Positions 22,247-34,854 of a DNA stretch of 64,000 nt are shown piece by piece (position 1 is the stretch's first letter; every line of letters starts with the position of its first letter). The DNA is from Diphasiastrum complanatum (taxonomy: Eukaryota; Streptophyta; Lycopodiopsida; Lycopodiales; Lycopodiaceae): NCBI GenBank assembly GCA_029204225.1, contig MU832002.1, positions 1 to 64,000 of the forward strand, read 5' to 3'. A program made the position numbers and the translations under genes. The notes beneath the pieces were generated by a model that was given only the letters and a program-made list of their open reading frames with translations, ran no database searches and had not been told where the DNA came from.

Positions 22247-25200
22247 CTATACTTTTGTCAAAAAGTCATTCAGTTGTCCTAGCATTAGGTACTCGACAAT
22301 ATCCACCACCCACTCAACAACTGCTTCGACATAGAACAATGCAGCATCTGGTAATTCATCATCCACTTCAATATTAACTGGTGCGGATTCAATTCCCAAA
22401 ACGTGATCAGCTAGATAATGTTGCTTGCTCTTTCGAACCACAATTCGCAAGTCAAATTCAGTCAATAACAGTAACCATCTTGCAATACGTCCAATATTGC
22501 ACGTCTTGTTTAGCAAATAAAGTATGATCCGCATAAAATGCAAAGTGCGTTTCCATGAGATAGTAATGAAATTTTCAAACAGAAAAAATCATGGCTAACG
22601 CTTCCCGTTCTATTGTTGAATAATTCTTCCCTAGATCTGTAAGTTGTTTGCTTGCAAATTGTATATAATAATCCTTCTTATAATCATCTGGCTGCGTCAA
22701 AACTGATCCAATGGCGTGTTTTGAGGAATCCGTGTGAACACGAAATTCAATCGTCCAATCTAGAGAACACAATATTGGTGCTGAAGTTAATGTTTTTTTT
22801 AATTTTTTAAAGGCTTCTAACGCGTCTATTGTCCAAAAATGAACAATAGTCAATTTGTATATAGGTCGTGCTAAATCCGCAAAGAATATAATAAAAATGC
22901 GATAGTAGTTCGCATGACCCATAAACACATAAACTCCATGAATCGTTGTTGGCGGTGGTAATTCCACAATAATCTTGATCTTAGAATAATTTGTGGCAAT
23001 ACCATGTCTCGATAGCACATGTCCAAGCACAACTCCGTGGGAAATCTGGATTTAGAGAAATTTGATATTTGCGGCATCTTTCAAATACTTTCTCCAATCG
23101 ATCCAGGTGGTCTGCATCTGTATTATGGACTCCTAGGTCATCTAAGTAAATTTCAAGAAATTTTTGTAGATAATCTTTAAAAGCAAGTTGCATTACTCTT
23201 TGGAACGAACTTTGTGTATTATAGAGTCCAAACGACATTACTTTGTAAGCATAGGTGTCCCATTCTGTTCTGCAGGTGCAATCTTAACCTGGTTGTATCC
23301 ACTAAATCCATCCAAGAAACTATAAGCTTCCGCTCCAGCAAGACGATCCAAAATGCTTTCAGTAAAAGGTAACAAAAAGTGATCCTTTCACGTCACTTTG
23401 TTCAAAGCCTTGAGATTCACAAATTCTCAATTTCTCATTCTTTTTAAGGACAATGATAATCGGTGAGATCCATTCGGTATGCTCGATCTCATAAATGAAA
23501 TCAGCATCAAGCAATCTCTGAAGTTCTTTGTTTATCAGATTCGCAACATTAGGATTACAACGAAAGAACTTTGTAACCTTTAGAACTGCATCTGGTACTA
23601 AAGGTATGGTATGTTCAATAACTGACGTCAGAATACTCTTCAGATCTTGATAAGTCCATGAAAAGTAATCTTAATACTTAATAAGTAACATGCGGAGTGC
23701 TTGATACTGTTCAGGATTAAGTTGTGATCCAACTTGTACAATCTTTTGTGGTTCTCCTACTTTAGCAAGATTCATTGGTTGTGTACTAGTTGGGCCATCG
23801 TAAACATCTTTCGATTCTGGCACCTGTTCCTCGGGTTCACGATGTGCTTTAGGTAACATGATAACCACATCATCCAATGTATAACGTTTAAAATGTTTGG
23901 GCATATCATGCTGGAATACATCTGCTTGTTCCTTTTCGACTTGTCTTGGATCTCCGCTTAGCCTTCTTAGCAGGAATTGATCGTGGAGGTGATGACTTTC
24001 GAGATGATGATGTCTTGCTAGAATTCTAAGAATCATCCTCAACTTTCCCTTTACCTTTATCCAGTAAGGGTGGCACATTCGCTGAATCAATCTTTTGAGG
24101 AGTATTTTTCCATTTCAGGACCGTATTATAATGGTGCTTGGCTTGTTTTTTCATCATTGACCATGTGATCTTGTCTTCTTTCAATATAACTGCTTTGGGC
24201 GGTTTTATTGTTGGTTCATCAGGAACATTACGCACTCCAAATCTGGTTGGATCCATATGATTTAGAATCTACTCATCAGTAAGTTCTGCATTGTCATCAT
24301 AAGTCAAGGCATGACTCACATGTATGAGGTCATTTTCAATCGGATCTGGTATAGGTTCCGTTGATGTCCAAGCGACATTCAACACCTTCAATGGAAAAGT
24401 GATTGGTGTATCCAAGGTTCGATCCAATAAGAAAATCTCGCTCAAATCTGACTGATTATCTTGTTGACACATATATCCTGCTGTATAATCAATCGTTGCA
24501 AGAGCTTCATTCCAGTTGACAGTATCCGTTTGAGAATCGTAATGAACTCCCAAATTTTTCTTTGGTCAGTCACAAGTATGATCCATTGTCGATGAATCAT
24601 CATACTCTTTTTGAACCACTGGTTTGATAGTCCAAGTTGCAGGATCGACTTTGACTGCACGTTCACAATTTTCAAAAGTGATTTTCCCGGAACCCCAGTT
24701 ATGAACTACTTGCGCAACTTGTAACCATGGACATCCCAATAGGACTCGATAGACATTTGGTGCTTCTGGTAAGTCCATTACTACAAAAGTTATGACGAAC
24801 TGTACTCTTGCAATTCTAGCAGGTATATCTTCAACCATTCCTCACGGATGAACTGTCGTTTGATCAGCTAGCTTAATAGCAAAAGTAGCAGGCTTGATCT
24901 TTGTAAGGCCCCATTTTGCACATAGCTTTGTAGAGATCGGGTTAACTCCTGGACCGCCATCTATCACGGCTGCTTCCTTAGGAAATTGTCTATGATGTAT
25001 CGGTAGAGTGATATTCTTTTGTTCACTTTCCCAAGCGGCTCTGACATGGAGTACTTTATTGGATTCTTCAAATCTAGCACAAAAAAGTGGCTCTTGATGG
25101 ACTTCTGGTTCTACTTGATCTAATTTTTGCGCTAAGACTTCTTTTGCTTTTGGAACCAACTTCAGGAACTCTCCCAATGAAATATTAATTTTACTAGATA

Positions 25201-25300
25201 AAATATTCATGAGCAGTTCTGTTTGCGGCGCTTCTGGAACCATCCAAATTGGAGGGAAACCAACTTTATTCACTAACTTGACATTTAGGTCCTGCGACAT
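22247..25300 (-). pseudogene. Ty3/gypsy pol remnant: protease, RT, RNase H
   Basis: Minus-strand order: a gag-pol linker and degenerate protease from 25300 (AVIDGGPGVNPIS, with Gly in place of the usual Ser or Thr after Asp), a LLGCPWLQ block near 24740, then RT (INKELQRLLDADFIYEIEHT; WISPIIIVLKKNEKLRIC). Next come MSFGLYNTQSSFQRVMQL and the catalytic YLDD in EIYLDDLGVHN near 23140. RNase H follows (FRVHTDSSKHAIGSVL; SKQLTDLGKNYSTIEREALA; WLLLLTEFDLRIVVRKSKQ). It ends at VVDIVEYLMLGQL before the integrase. At least five frameshifts or stops break it. A second fragment of the same family is at 1-640 in the opposite orientation. Confidence 0.9.
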
Positions 25301-26052
25301 TAAAAGTCTCGCAAAAATGCCTAAAGTCCTTTTATTGACTTTCTAATTAATCAAATCTCTATGTGATCATCGGGTTGGACTTACACACACAGCGTGCCAA
25401 ATCTCTCACACTTATTACCTAGGGTTAGGGTTGCCTTGGGATCCGCAAACCCTCCAAATCACCTATTTTCAACATCTATAATCTCTAACTCTGAGAAGTC
25501 AGATACTGTGAAGACCAGTTTTGGTCGTTTGATCTTTGTCATGGATACTGATTGTATCTGCATCATTCATCATCTACTCATTCAGTTTCTTATATAGTTG
25601 TTGGATGATCATGTATTATTCTGATTTTTACAATTACAAGATAATTTAACTTGATTTGTAGATCGTTATTATAGTGGAGCGTGAAGACGAAAACAAGTGC
25701 GAAAATCTCCATACGTGAACAAGAGCGGGACATTGAGGTGTGGTCATAGTCGCATGTTGACCACAATCCTTGACTTGTGGTTTTCTTCAGTCAGTCTTCT
25801 TTGTAAGCTGCAGTTCAAAAATTGCAGACTGTGGGAGAAATAGCTCATTTTTTTTTGGTTATTGATTACTGATTAAAACATTATCTACTATTTGTTAATT
25901 AATGTAAGATTTGTAGTGTCGGTTAGAAGAGATTTCATAGTTTGTAGCAGTAGCTGCAACTAGATATATCGGCTCTATTTGGGCTTTGCATTAGGAATCC
26001 AAGTGTTCTTCACCGATTGCATCAGTAGTATTTGAGCCTGGTTATCCAAACT
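25301..26052. other. Non-coding interval between gypsy and copia remnants
   Basis: Contains poly-T stretches and no conserved frame. It may hold leader or LTR pieces of the flanking elements. No terminal repeats were matched. Confidence 0.4.
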
Positions 26053-26664
26053 ATGGCTTCCATCAGCAGCATCCAATCTAAGATATGCATAGTTCTTGAG
26101 GCAGACGGGTCAACTTCCTTGGCCTGCAAAGTGAAGACTTCCCTCATCTTAAGAGGAGAAGCCTTATGGCCCTAGGTGGATGGGACTGAATAAATGTCTT
26201 CCAGCATAAGCAAGGAGCTTCACGAGTGGAAGGAGAAGAATGACAAAGCAGTAGTTGTCATATCCTCTTCAATCAAAGATAACATCACTCTTGACCTTGC
26301 ATCAATCTCTAATGCAAGACAGATGTGAGATGCACTCATCGCCAAATCTCAAACCAAGTCACATAATCAGATCATGCACCTGGAAGATTAGCTTACCTAT
26401 CATAGATGGAATGGCAAAGATCTCACAAGTTTCATCAAAAAGATGAAGAACCAGTTCTTGTCTTTACAGAACAACAAAACAGAACATGCAGTCTCACAAG
26501 AGAAGCAACTCACGTACCTTCTACAGTCCCTACCATCATTCCAAACGACTCGGACTCTACTGGCCAAAGATCCTAACATGATTTTTGACAAGGAAATTAT
26601 TGACATCAAGGAAGAAGTAGAGGCTCGAGAGCACTACGACGACAAGAACGAGGCACTGAATCAA
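26053..26664 (+). pseudogene. Ty1/copia gag fragment
   Basis: ATG at 26053 opens a single frame (MASISSIQSKICIVLEADGS) that continues through four in-frame stops to YHRWNGKDLTSFIKKMKNQF and EKQLTYLLQSLPSFQTT, typical copia gag (UBN2-like) sequence. It stops abruptly at 26664, where LTR-like sequence begins. There is no zinc knuckle or protease. Confidence 0.75.
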
Positions 26665-26870
26665 CATTGTGAATTGTGAAGGAGTTGAGTGTTATTACAT
26701 GACGCTTCCTATGCTCTCGTCAAGCAAATCGTTCACAATTAGAAAGTATTGTAGTTAGCTCTCTATCAAGCTTTCAAACTTAAACTTTCTTGAACATTCT
26801 AGCTCAATTTCTTGGAGATTTATTTTAGAGTTGCTATTGCACTACTGCTTATCAGCAGAGGCATTTCATT
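26665..26870 (+). repeat. LTR-derived fragment between gag and integrase
   Basis: Matches 21355-21560 (inside the LTR after 20708) with minor differences, including TTGAGTGTTATTACATGACG and GCTATTGCACTACT. An LTR piece in the middle of the coding order gag-integrase points to recombination, template switching or a nested insertion. Confidence 0.75.
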
Positions 26871-28560
26871 ACTCACCTATTTTCGATATACACCACAACA
26901 CAATGGTGTTGCAAAGAGGAAAAACTGACTCTCATGAAAGCAAAGGCATCAAGATCACTATGGGCTGAAGGAGTAACTAGAGCCGCCTACCTCAAGAACA
27001 CGACTAGCAAATCTAGCATTCCTCACACTACTCCACATGAAGTGTGGTGGAGCAACAAGCCAAGTCTAGCTCATGTTCGTATCTTCAGATGTATACCATA
27101 TCCACACATACCAGACAAGAAGCGAAAGAAACTAGATGAAAAGTTGGAGCAAGGATTCCTTGTAGGATACGATGTACATTTTCCATTCTACAGAATCTAC
27201 ATGCCTCAGACTAAAAAAGTAAAGACTGTCAGAGACGTCAAGTTTGATGAAGCAAGAACAATGGCTGACGGAGATCTAGTCGACTATGAGATTCTTAGCA
27301 AGCAGTATTACGACCTGCCCACACTGACAAAGGGAGCGGACCTTGAATATTTGGATCAAGATGTTGAAACTCTGAATAAACTGAGTGATAGTTCAGATGA
27401 TGACCAGACCAACATGCAATATGTACTTAGAACACCTACAACACACAATGGTTCATATGTCAAGAGAACAGACAAAGGAAAAGCAGTCGCTGAGCCTGCA
27501 CCATCTCCAAGGAGATCTGTAAGGGAAAGAAGACAACTTGTCAGGTATATACTAGACAGTTCAGCTTCTACTCAAAACTAGTTTTGTGGATTCGAAGGTG
27601 AATCACAAACCTATGAAGAAGGTGTTGACAGTCCAGAAAAGGACAAATGGATCAAGGCCATGGAAGAAGAAATAAAGTCCATGGAACAGAACAAAGTGTG
27701 GATTCTTGAACCAGTACTAGCAGAAAGACTGTCTAATGAAAGTGGATCTACAAGTATAAGTATGGACCAGACGACAATGTATTTTCATACAAAGCCAGAC
27801 TAGTTGCAAAAATATTCTCGCAGAAGTATGGTATTGACTATACCAAAAAAATTTCTCCTATAGTCAAGCATTCATGTATACGCATATTGTTCGCATATGT
27901 AGCAGCCTATAGTCTGAAGATCCATATTGTAGATGAAAAGACAACATTTCTGCATGGAGATTTGAAGGAAGAAGTCTACATGGACCAACCACGAGGTTTT
28001 TTTCTGTAAGTCATTTGCTGACTATGCCTGCAGAATGCACAAGAGCATCTATGGATTGAAACAATTTGTCAGACAGTACAAGAAGAAGGATCACACACTC
28101 AGATCCTTAGGCTTCCAGTCTTTAATGACTAATTACAACGTCTATGTGAAAGTCACAAATGGAAAAGTAATTATAATCGGTGTCTATGCAGATGACATGC
28201 TAATTTTGTCGAAAAGCAACACACTGATTGCACAGGTGAAGGAGGATATTTCAAGGCACTTTGAAATATCATACCTAGGTGAAGCAAAATGCTACCTGGG
28301 CTTGTAGATTAACAGAGATCTTGAGAGTGGAAGATTGTATCTACACCAATCAAGATATATTTAGAAAATTGTTGATGATTTTTAGATGGCAGATTGCAAG
28401 GGAGTAAACACTCTAATGGTTTCTGGCATAGTGCTGACGCATGAAGACTGTCCCAGAGATCAAGCAAAATGGGAAGAAATGTAGAATAAGCCTTACAGAA
28501 GGCAAATTGGTTCTTTGATATACTTGGTAGACAATATGTGTGAAGAATTGTCAAAAATTG
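26871..28560 (+). pseudogene. Ty1/copia integrase end and RT remnant
   Basis: Begins with YTPQHNGVAKRKN (end of the integrase core, with a stop), then AKASRSLWAEGVTRAAYLKN, KLEQGFLVGYDVHFPFYRIY and a variable linker. RT follows from about 27640 (KWIKAMEEEIKSMEQNKVW; KARLVAKIFSQKYGIDYTK; SIYGLKQ) with YADD in place of YVDD near 28190. Several stops and frame changes occur. It ends inside RT, near GSLIYL. RNase H is missing. Confidence 0.85.
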
Positions 28561-29100
28561 ACAAATCTAGCTTGATAAAAACCATGTAGTATAATGTAAA
28601 TTTTGTACGTAAGTGGATATCACACATGTGAGGCCAAGATGTCATGTGGCAATCCACTCCTAATGTAGTTTAGGTCAAGTCCATAGGGTTGGTCATGTCA
28701 TTTTGGTAGTGATTCCTAGTTTATAGGACCTGAATCCTATGATTTAAAGTGAAAATTGACCAATTAGCTATCTACCAAGCATGACTCTAAGAATTAGGGT
28801 TTCATTTTAGGGCAAAAAGGTTGAGTTAACTTTCTTATTACATACTAGAAATCCACCTAACTTCACAAAGAAAGTCGAATTTGCTATGTACTCCAAGCTC
28901 CCATAGTGAGAAGATAGATTAGGTTTGGAGCTCATTGGCAATCTCAAGCTACTCCACTATGTACGTTGAGTTTTTGTGATCCAAATACAACCAAATCAAT
29001 TTCTACTTGTTTCTCAGCTTGCAGGCCGTACTGCAGCTTATGGCTCACATGTGTGGACTCGTATTTCAATGTTCATCAATGATTTTAATTGTTAATGCTT
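28561..29100. other. Non-coding interval, possibly LTR-like
   Basis: No frame of interest. CACACATGTGA words near 28625 and a similar word near 29050 resemble those near the 35804-36413 LTR end, but no full match was seen. Confidence 0.35.
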
Positions 29101-32028
29101 GTTGTTTGTCAAATTGCCAATCTAGATCAACTTTTTTGTGTCTAGCTTTGGAGAACTGAAGGATGTCATTGTTTACATTCAAGCCAAGTCATTCACAATG
29201 AATTTCATAGTTATCAAACCACTTGATTTGTCATCTTATTCTGTGCTAATTGGACGACCCTGGCTTTATCAATCAAACGCAAGTGTTCATTGGAAATCCA
29301 GAGAGTTGAGATTTCAGATTGGTGAGACCAATAATCGAGGTAAGCTAGCAAAGCAAATAATCACCTGGAGTCGTGACAAATATGAAGGTAAAACTCCTTT
29401 GTCTGACACCAGTTTTACCTCAGAAGAATATTCTTATGCCTTATATATTTTTTCTAATACATCTGACATTGAAGTACAATATTTCGAATGTTATGAGAAT
29501 GCTGACAAAAAAGAATTTCTCGATGCCTGCAACGCTGAAGCGAATGTTTCGTAGGAAGATATTAAAGTTGCAGACACGAACTCGAAAGAGTCTGATGATT
29601 CGAGTGACAAATCTGAACACGAATTTGGTAATAAGAACTAGGCTGACGACAAGAAAATATCTATGGACTCAACCATGTGCGAAATTCATGGCCATACCAA
29701 GGCCAGCATGACAGTAAGGTATCATTTTACCAGATTCTATTGAACTAATTGAACTTGCACGTGGCAGATTTGTGCATGTTTCAAAGTCACTTGGAGAATC
29801 GGAGTTAGCGGAATTCACAAAATGATTGAAGGAGTATCAAGATGTTTTTGTTTGGGCGCTCGACGATTTGAAGGGTATACTTGTAGAATTCGGAGAGCAC
29901 CATATTGATCTTAAGGAAGATGTTGTACCTTTACGACAGGGACAGTATCGTCTCAATCAAAAGTACTCTCTCATGGTTAAGGACGAACTCAACAAGCACC
30001 TTAAGGCAGGTATTATGTATCCCATCTTAAGTAGTGAATGAGTCTCACCCATTGTTGTTGTTCCAAAAAAGAAGATTGGCAAAATACGAATATGCCAGGA
30101 TTTCCGCAAACTCAGTTTCTGTGACAGATTTTCTGGTTATAATCAGGTTGGAGTGCGAGAGGAGGATCGTTCAAAGACCACATTCACTACAGATTGGGGC
30201 ACTTATGCATACAACAAAATGCCCTTTGGTCTTTACAATGCACCAACGACTTTTCAGCGAATCATGATGTTAATTTTTGCTACCTTCCTAAGAACTTTTT
30301 TTGAAATATTCATTCGAAGAACTTAAGCAAAGCATGATAAATGATCCTATTCTAAGACCACCCAACTGGGCTATTTTATTTCATAGTTATGTTGATATTT
30401 CTGCATTTACTATTGGCATATGTCTGAGCTAGAAGGATGACCAGAAGAAAGATCATGTCATCTATTATGTGAGTCGACAGCTCAGTGCCTTAGAAAAGAA
30501 TTATTCGGCTACAAAGAGGGAAGCACTTGGCATGATTTTCACTGTTAAGAAATTTCGACATTATTTGTTGGGATATGCATTTATTTTTCACGTTGATCAC
30601 TATGCTCTTAAGTATCTTGTGAATAAACCAGATCTATCAAGACGAATTGCTCGATTGGTTCTAATTCTGTAGGAATTCACTTATCAAGTAGAGCTTCGTC
30701 AAGGAAAGTATCAGTATTGAAAAATTTGAAGAGCCAATTAATGATGATTTTTTAGACAAACATCTATTTGAAATTTCTTCTACAAATTCGTTATATTCTG
30801 ATATCATTACTTATCTCAAGGATCAGATTTATCCGGATGGTTATGATTTAGAGCAAAAGACAGTTTTTCAATATAAGATAGCGCCTTATATGATTATTAA
30901 CAATGTTCTGTAGTGCTGATCATCAACTACGAAGATGTCTCAAAACTGAAGACATTAAAAAGGTCGTTAAAGCTTTACACTCAGAAGATGCTGGAGGACA
31001 CTTTGCATTGAAGAATATTGTTAATAAGATATTGATCGCCAAGTACTGGTGGCCAACATTGTTCAAGGATGTATCAAACTTTATTCGTTCGTGTGATCCA
31101 TGCCAGAGATCTGGTAAGCCTACGAAAGCAATGAATTGGCCGTTGACACCTATCCTGCCTCTTGCACCATTCAAGAAGTGGGAGATTGACTTTGTCGGTC
31201 CCATCAAACCTATGACCCAACATACGAAATGTCGTTATATTCTTGTTGCAACGGATTATGCTACAAAGAACGTTAAAGCAGAGGCGACAAAATGAAACGA
31301 TGCGAAAACTGTCGTAGCGTTCTTATTCAAAAGTATAATCACAAGATATGGTTGTCCACTTGAATTAGTAAGTGACCGAGATACACATTTTCTAAATGAC
31401 ACTATACGGTTGCTGACAACATATTTTCTGATTAAACACAGAAAAAACTACACCATATAATCCAAAAGCAAACGGGTTGACATAACGAGCTAATGGAATT
31501 TTATGTAAGATCTTGAACAAAATTACTATTGCACATGCAACGGATTGGGATCAGAAACTAACATCAGTTCTCTTTGCTTATCGTAACACAGAAAAAATTA
31601 CGACGAAACAGACACCATATTTTCTTACGTATGGTATGCACCCTATTTTGCCTATTGAATTTGAGGTGAAAACTTTTTGTATTCAAGCTCAACGAACAAA
31701 TGAAGAATGTATCAATGAAAGGTTGACCAATATTGAAGAACTAACTGAAGCTCGTGAGAATTCACACAAATTAACGGAGGAAATCCAGGAACAAAGGAAG
31801 AAGAACTATGACAGTCGTATCAGAAAATGTGATCTTAAAGCTGATGACTTTGCACTGATTTATGACAGTCGACATCAAAAGTTCCCCGGAAAACTCCATA
31901 TGAGATGGCTTGGACCTTATAAAGTCATAGAAGTCTTTGAGAATGGTTCTTTACAACTTCAATCACTTGAAGGTGAACTGTTACCTACACGTATTAATGG
32001 GTCCAGACTCAAGAAATACTACCTTTGA
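29101..32028 (+). pseudogene. Ty3/gypsy pol remnant: protease end, RT, RNase H, integrase
   Basis: Starts with the C-terminal protease region (SSFGELKDVIVYIQAKSFTM; SVLIGRPWLYQSNASVHW). RT follows (EYQDVFVWALDDLKGI; KKKIGKIRICQDFRKL; MPFGLYNAPTTFQRIM) but loses its YxDD motif in a deletion near 30290. RNase H continues (VSRQLSALEKNYSATKREAL; HVDHYALKYL). Integrase has the zinc finger from LHSEDAGGHFALKNIVNK to CDPCQRSG, the core (KKWEIDFVGPI; LVSDRDTHFLND) and an intact 171-codon end (31513-32028) finishing GSRLKKYYL. Stops occur at about 30425, 30670, 31295 and elsewhere. It probably belongs to the family of the gag-PR at 9923-11927. Confidence 0.9.
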
Positions 32029-32189
32029 CCATAATTTTTTTTATTCTTATTCTTTTCTAGTTTTTTTTTCCTGGAATTGATCGCGAATTTTGTTTTATCT
32101 TTTCTGGTATTTTTCGTGACTTTTCTTTTATCTTTTATAGAAATTTTTGTGAAATTTTCTACCACCTTCCAACATTTTTTCAAAGTGTT

Positions 32190-32456
32190 TTCTAGAAATT
32201 TTCAAGAAATCTTCTAGACTTCTCAATCTTTCAAGATGTTGTCAAACTATTTTCGAGAACTTTTCGCGACACTCAATTTGTAAATCAAAACGTGTTTTAA
32301 TTTTTGCAGACCGTTTTTGAGGATTTTTCTAGAATCTTTTCTAGCATTTTTAGCCCATTTTTCGAGAAATTTTCATGAGTTTCTGTATCATTTTCTAGGA
32401 TCCTCCGAGAAGATTTCGCGAAACTTTCTAGAATCTTTCTAGCATATTTTCGAGAA
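32190..32456. promoter_or_regulatory. Array of eight TTCNNGAA palindromes (heat-shock-element-like)
   Basis: Perfect TTCNNGAA sites start at 32190, 32201, 32252, 32327, 32361, 32415, 32426 and 32449. They read TTCTAGAA, TTCAAGAA, TTCGAGAA or TTCGCGAA, and near matches lie between them. The inverted GAA unit is the building block of heat shock elements, but neighbouring sites are spaced three rather than two bases where they adjoin. The array lies between the gypsy pol stop and a further reading frame, in the expected place of 3' non-coding or regulatory sequence of the element. Confidence 0.6.
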
Positions 32457-32902
32457 TCTCTCGACCTACTTTTTGTATTCCTATATTAAAGATGATGGCC
32501 ACATGAACATTATTCACACATGTGTACGATCACATATCAAAACGGATATTGTTTCTTCTTAATTTATTTCTTTTCTTTTCACAAACGGTTTTTCGTCATT
32601 AAGATTGATCTGTCAAATCATAGTTTGAAACTCTGAGTCATGCACGTCTTCCATAAATATAAATGACAAATGTCATGTCACCATGCCACGTCATCATCCC
32701 TACCACACCGCTACTCCTTATCATCGTTATTTTCCATTTTTCTTCCTTACACTTTCTTCATGTGATTACATGCTTTCCTACACTCACCCTGTTTGCGATC
32801 AAAGCAATCTTTTACGCCCTATTGCAATCTACGGAGCTGTCGTCAATCATTCGACGCAATGGCTTTTGGATCGAGCTCTAGCTCTACTATTATTTTGAAA
32901 TT

Positions 32903-34850
32903 TTGACTGAGCCAGAGAAAACCATGCTGACGGGAAGGATATTGTCTCCAAAGCCAATTGATCTTTCCAGCCTCCTGACCGTGCCTATTCCGGTTACATC
33001 AGATGCTGCACCAACAATCGAAGTAGCAGCTACCACTGCTATGGAGATTGATGCTGCACCATCCCAATCAGATACAGTTCCAGCCGTGGCTATGGATACA
33101 GATGCTGTTGTTGCTACTGCTGCTGATCCTTCAAAGCCAACATCTGCTTCCACATCCCAGAAGCAGCAGAGTGCATCTCCCTCGGATGATGATGCAACTC
33201 AATCCGACACATAAGAAAAGGCATGAGCAGCTGCTGAATGCGACACTGGGGCACCTATTGAAGATGAAGATGAACCAGACAATCAGCCCCAATGGTTTCG
33301 CACCATGATAGAGAGAGCCAAGAACTTAGTGGCTGAAGTCTATGAGTTTGACAAGTACCACCAAAAGCTCACTATGGCGTTTGTCAATCAGAGAGAAGAT
33401 GCCAAGACTCTTTAAAGGCGTCATATGAGAAGATCGATTTGTTTGAATCTGACAACAAGAAACTGATTGAACGAAATTGTTTTCTCGAAACACAGCTTTA
33501 GACTTTAATAAATGAAGCTGATTTTTTGAAGCAGACTAATAAGGCGATTGAAGCCAAGTCTGAAAATTTTCAGACTCAAAATAATTCTTTGAAGCAACAA
33601 CTTTTGGCTACAAATCAACACAACGTCGCTCTCTAGAAATATTTACAAGAGGAGTGAATGATGCGAATAAAGACAGAAGTTGTTCTTTCTCTGAGCACCA
33701 ATGTAGGGTCGATCACAATAGACCTAACAAAGCTGAACTAGCTCCAAGGCCAGATGCTCGAGAACTTTCGGTCGAGTTCTTGCAACCGCTCAAGAATGTG
33801 AAGGCACTTGTCGAAGAAAAGTTGGCTGAGCTGAAGGAGCTGTCTAGTGAAGCCACCCCATCTTGCAGTGGGCCCGACTCTCACGAAGAATACCTTCAGG
33901 CCCTGCTTCGCATTGCCTCACAAAGCAAATCCAAGTTGTGTCTGCCTGCTTCGGAGCCTCAGGCCATCCCAAATATTTGGAGGCAGTCGCGAAGATTGAC
34001 AAGCTTGCACAGGAGCTGTCAGATATCAAGCAACAGTTAGAAGATCAGAAGCTGGCTGCTGAGTTGCAAACTCAGGATTTGGCAACTACATCTACACAGC
34101 CAAAGCAAACATGTCGTAATCAGTCGAAGGTATGTGCTGACAGATTCCGTGCATTTGCTGAACGCTTCTGGAAATGGTGTCTACATGCATTTAATATTGA
34201 ATTGCAATGGCGTATGGATTACATGATGTTACCAGGCACAGTAGGCATCGCCTTCAACGAGTGGAAGCGACCTTGAGACAAGGACGACTTTCTCTGGTTA
34301 TGGGCCCAGCTCTCTATCGAGCAGAAATGATGTCTCTGCTGGGGCATAATCTAGGGGCAATTCCAGGTCGTGCCTTTCGGATCAGCAGAGTTATACATTG
34401 GCTCTTCTGCTATGTATGCTCTTGAATACATTCGAATCAAAGAATTTCAATTTTTGCGGAGCACAGATAATAAACGACATTTTTGGAAGCGAAAGTCACA
34501 GTTTTAACTGTACAAACCACAAGCTGCTGCGGATCTAGGTGCTTTCGACGATGCAAGGTTACTGATTCGTATAAATATGGCCTACCCCGAATTATTCAGT
34601 CTTTATGTGAATTGGGAGCGAAATCAGATTCGACATAATCTGCAAGACAAAAGGAAGTCATTCCGTTACAAGCAGTTCTGTACATATTCATTTTGGCAAT
34701 TAGGTACCTTTGCGGCAAAGACATTATTTTTCGTTCAAAATCTTTATGTTAAAAGCACTTTTATTAGATTTTCAGTTTGTTACTGTAAAGAAATTACGTC
34801 TACGAAGGAGATTCTTTACATTCAAGATGTCTAATGATGATTCTCTTCAT
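32903..34850 (+). pseudogene. Extra coiled-coil reading frame downstream of gypsy pol
   Basis: After a possible TATA (AAATATAAAT near 32656) comes ATG 32903 and an Ala/Thr/Ser-rich start (MTEPEKTMLTGRILSPKPID). In shifting frames it continues to QWFRTMIERAKNLVAEVYEF, a clear heptad-like stretch (FESDNKKLIERNCFLETQL to NSLKQQLLATNQHNVAL), VEEKLAELKELSSEA, AKIDKLAQELSDIKQQLEDQ, then a more globular end (ADRFRAFAERFWKWC; YPELFSLYVNWERNQIRHNL). Together this is roughly a 600-codon gene with at least six breaks. Its place between integrase and the expected 3' LTR is that of the env-like or extra ORF of Athila/Tat-type gypsy elements. No transmembrane segment stands out. Its function is unknown; it could be the gag of another element. 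Confidence 0.45.
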
Positions 34851-34854
34851 AGTC

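Noticed and set aside
32903-33308. A stand-alone Ala/Thr-rich host gene
   Set aside because: The frame continues, through breaks, into coiled-coil sequence after a gypsy pol. It is better explained as part of an element.
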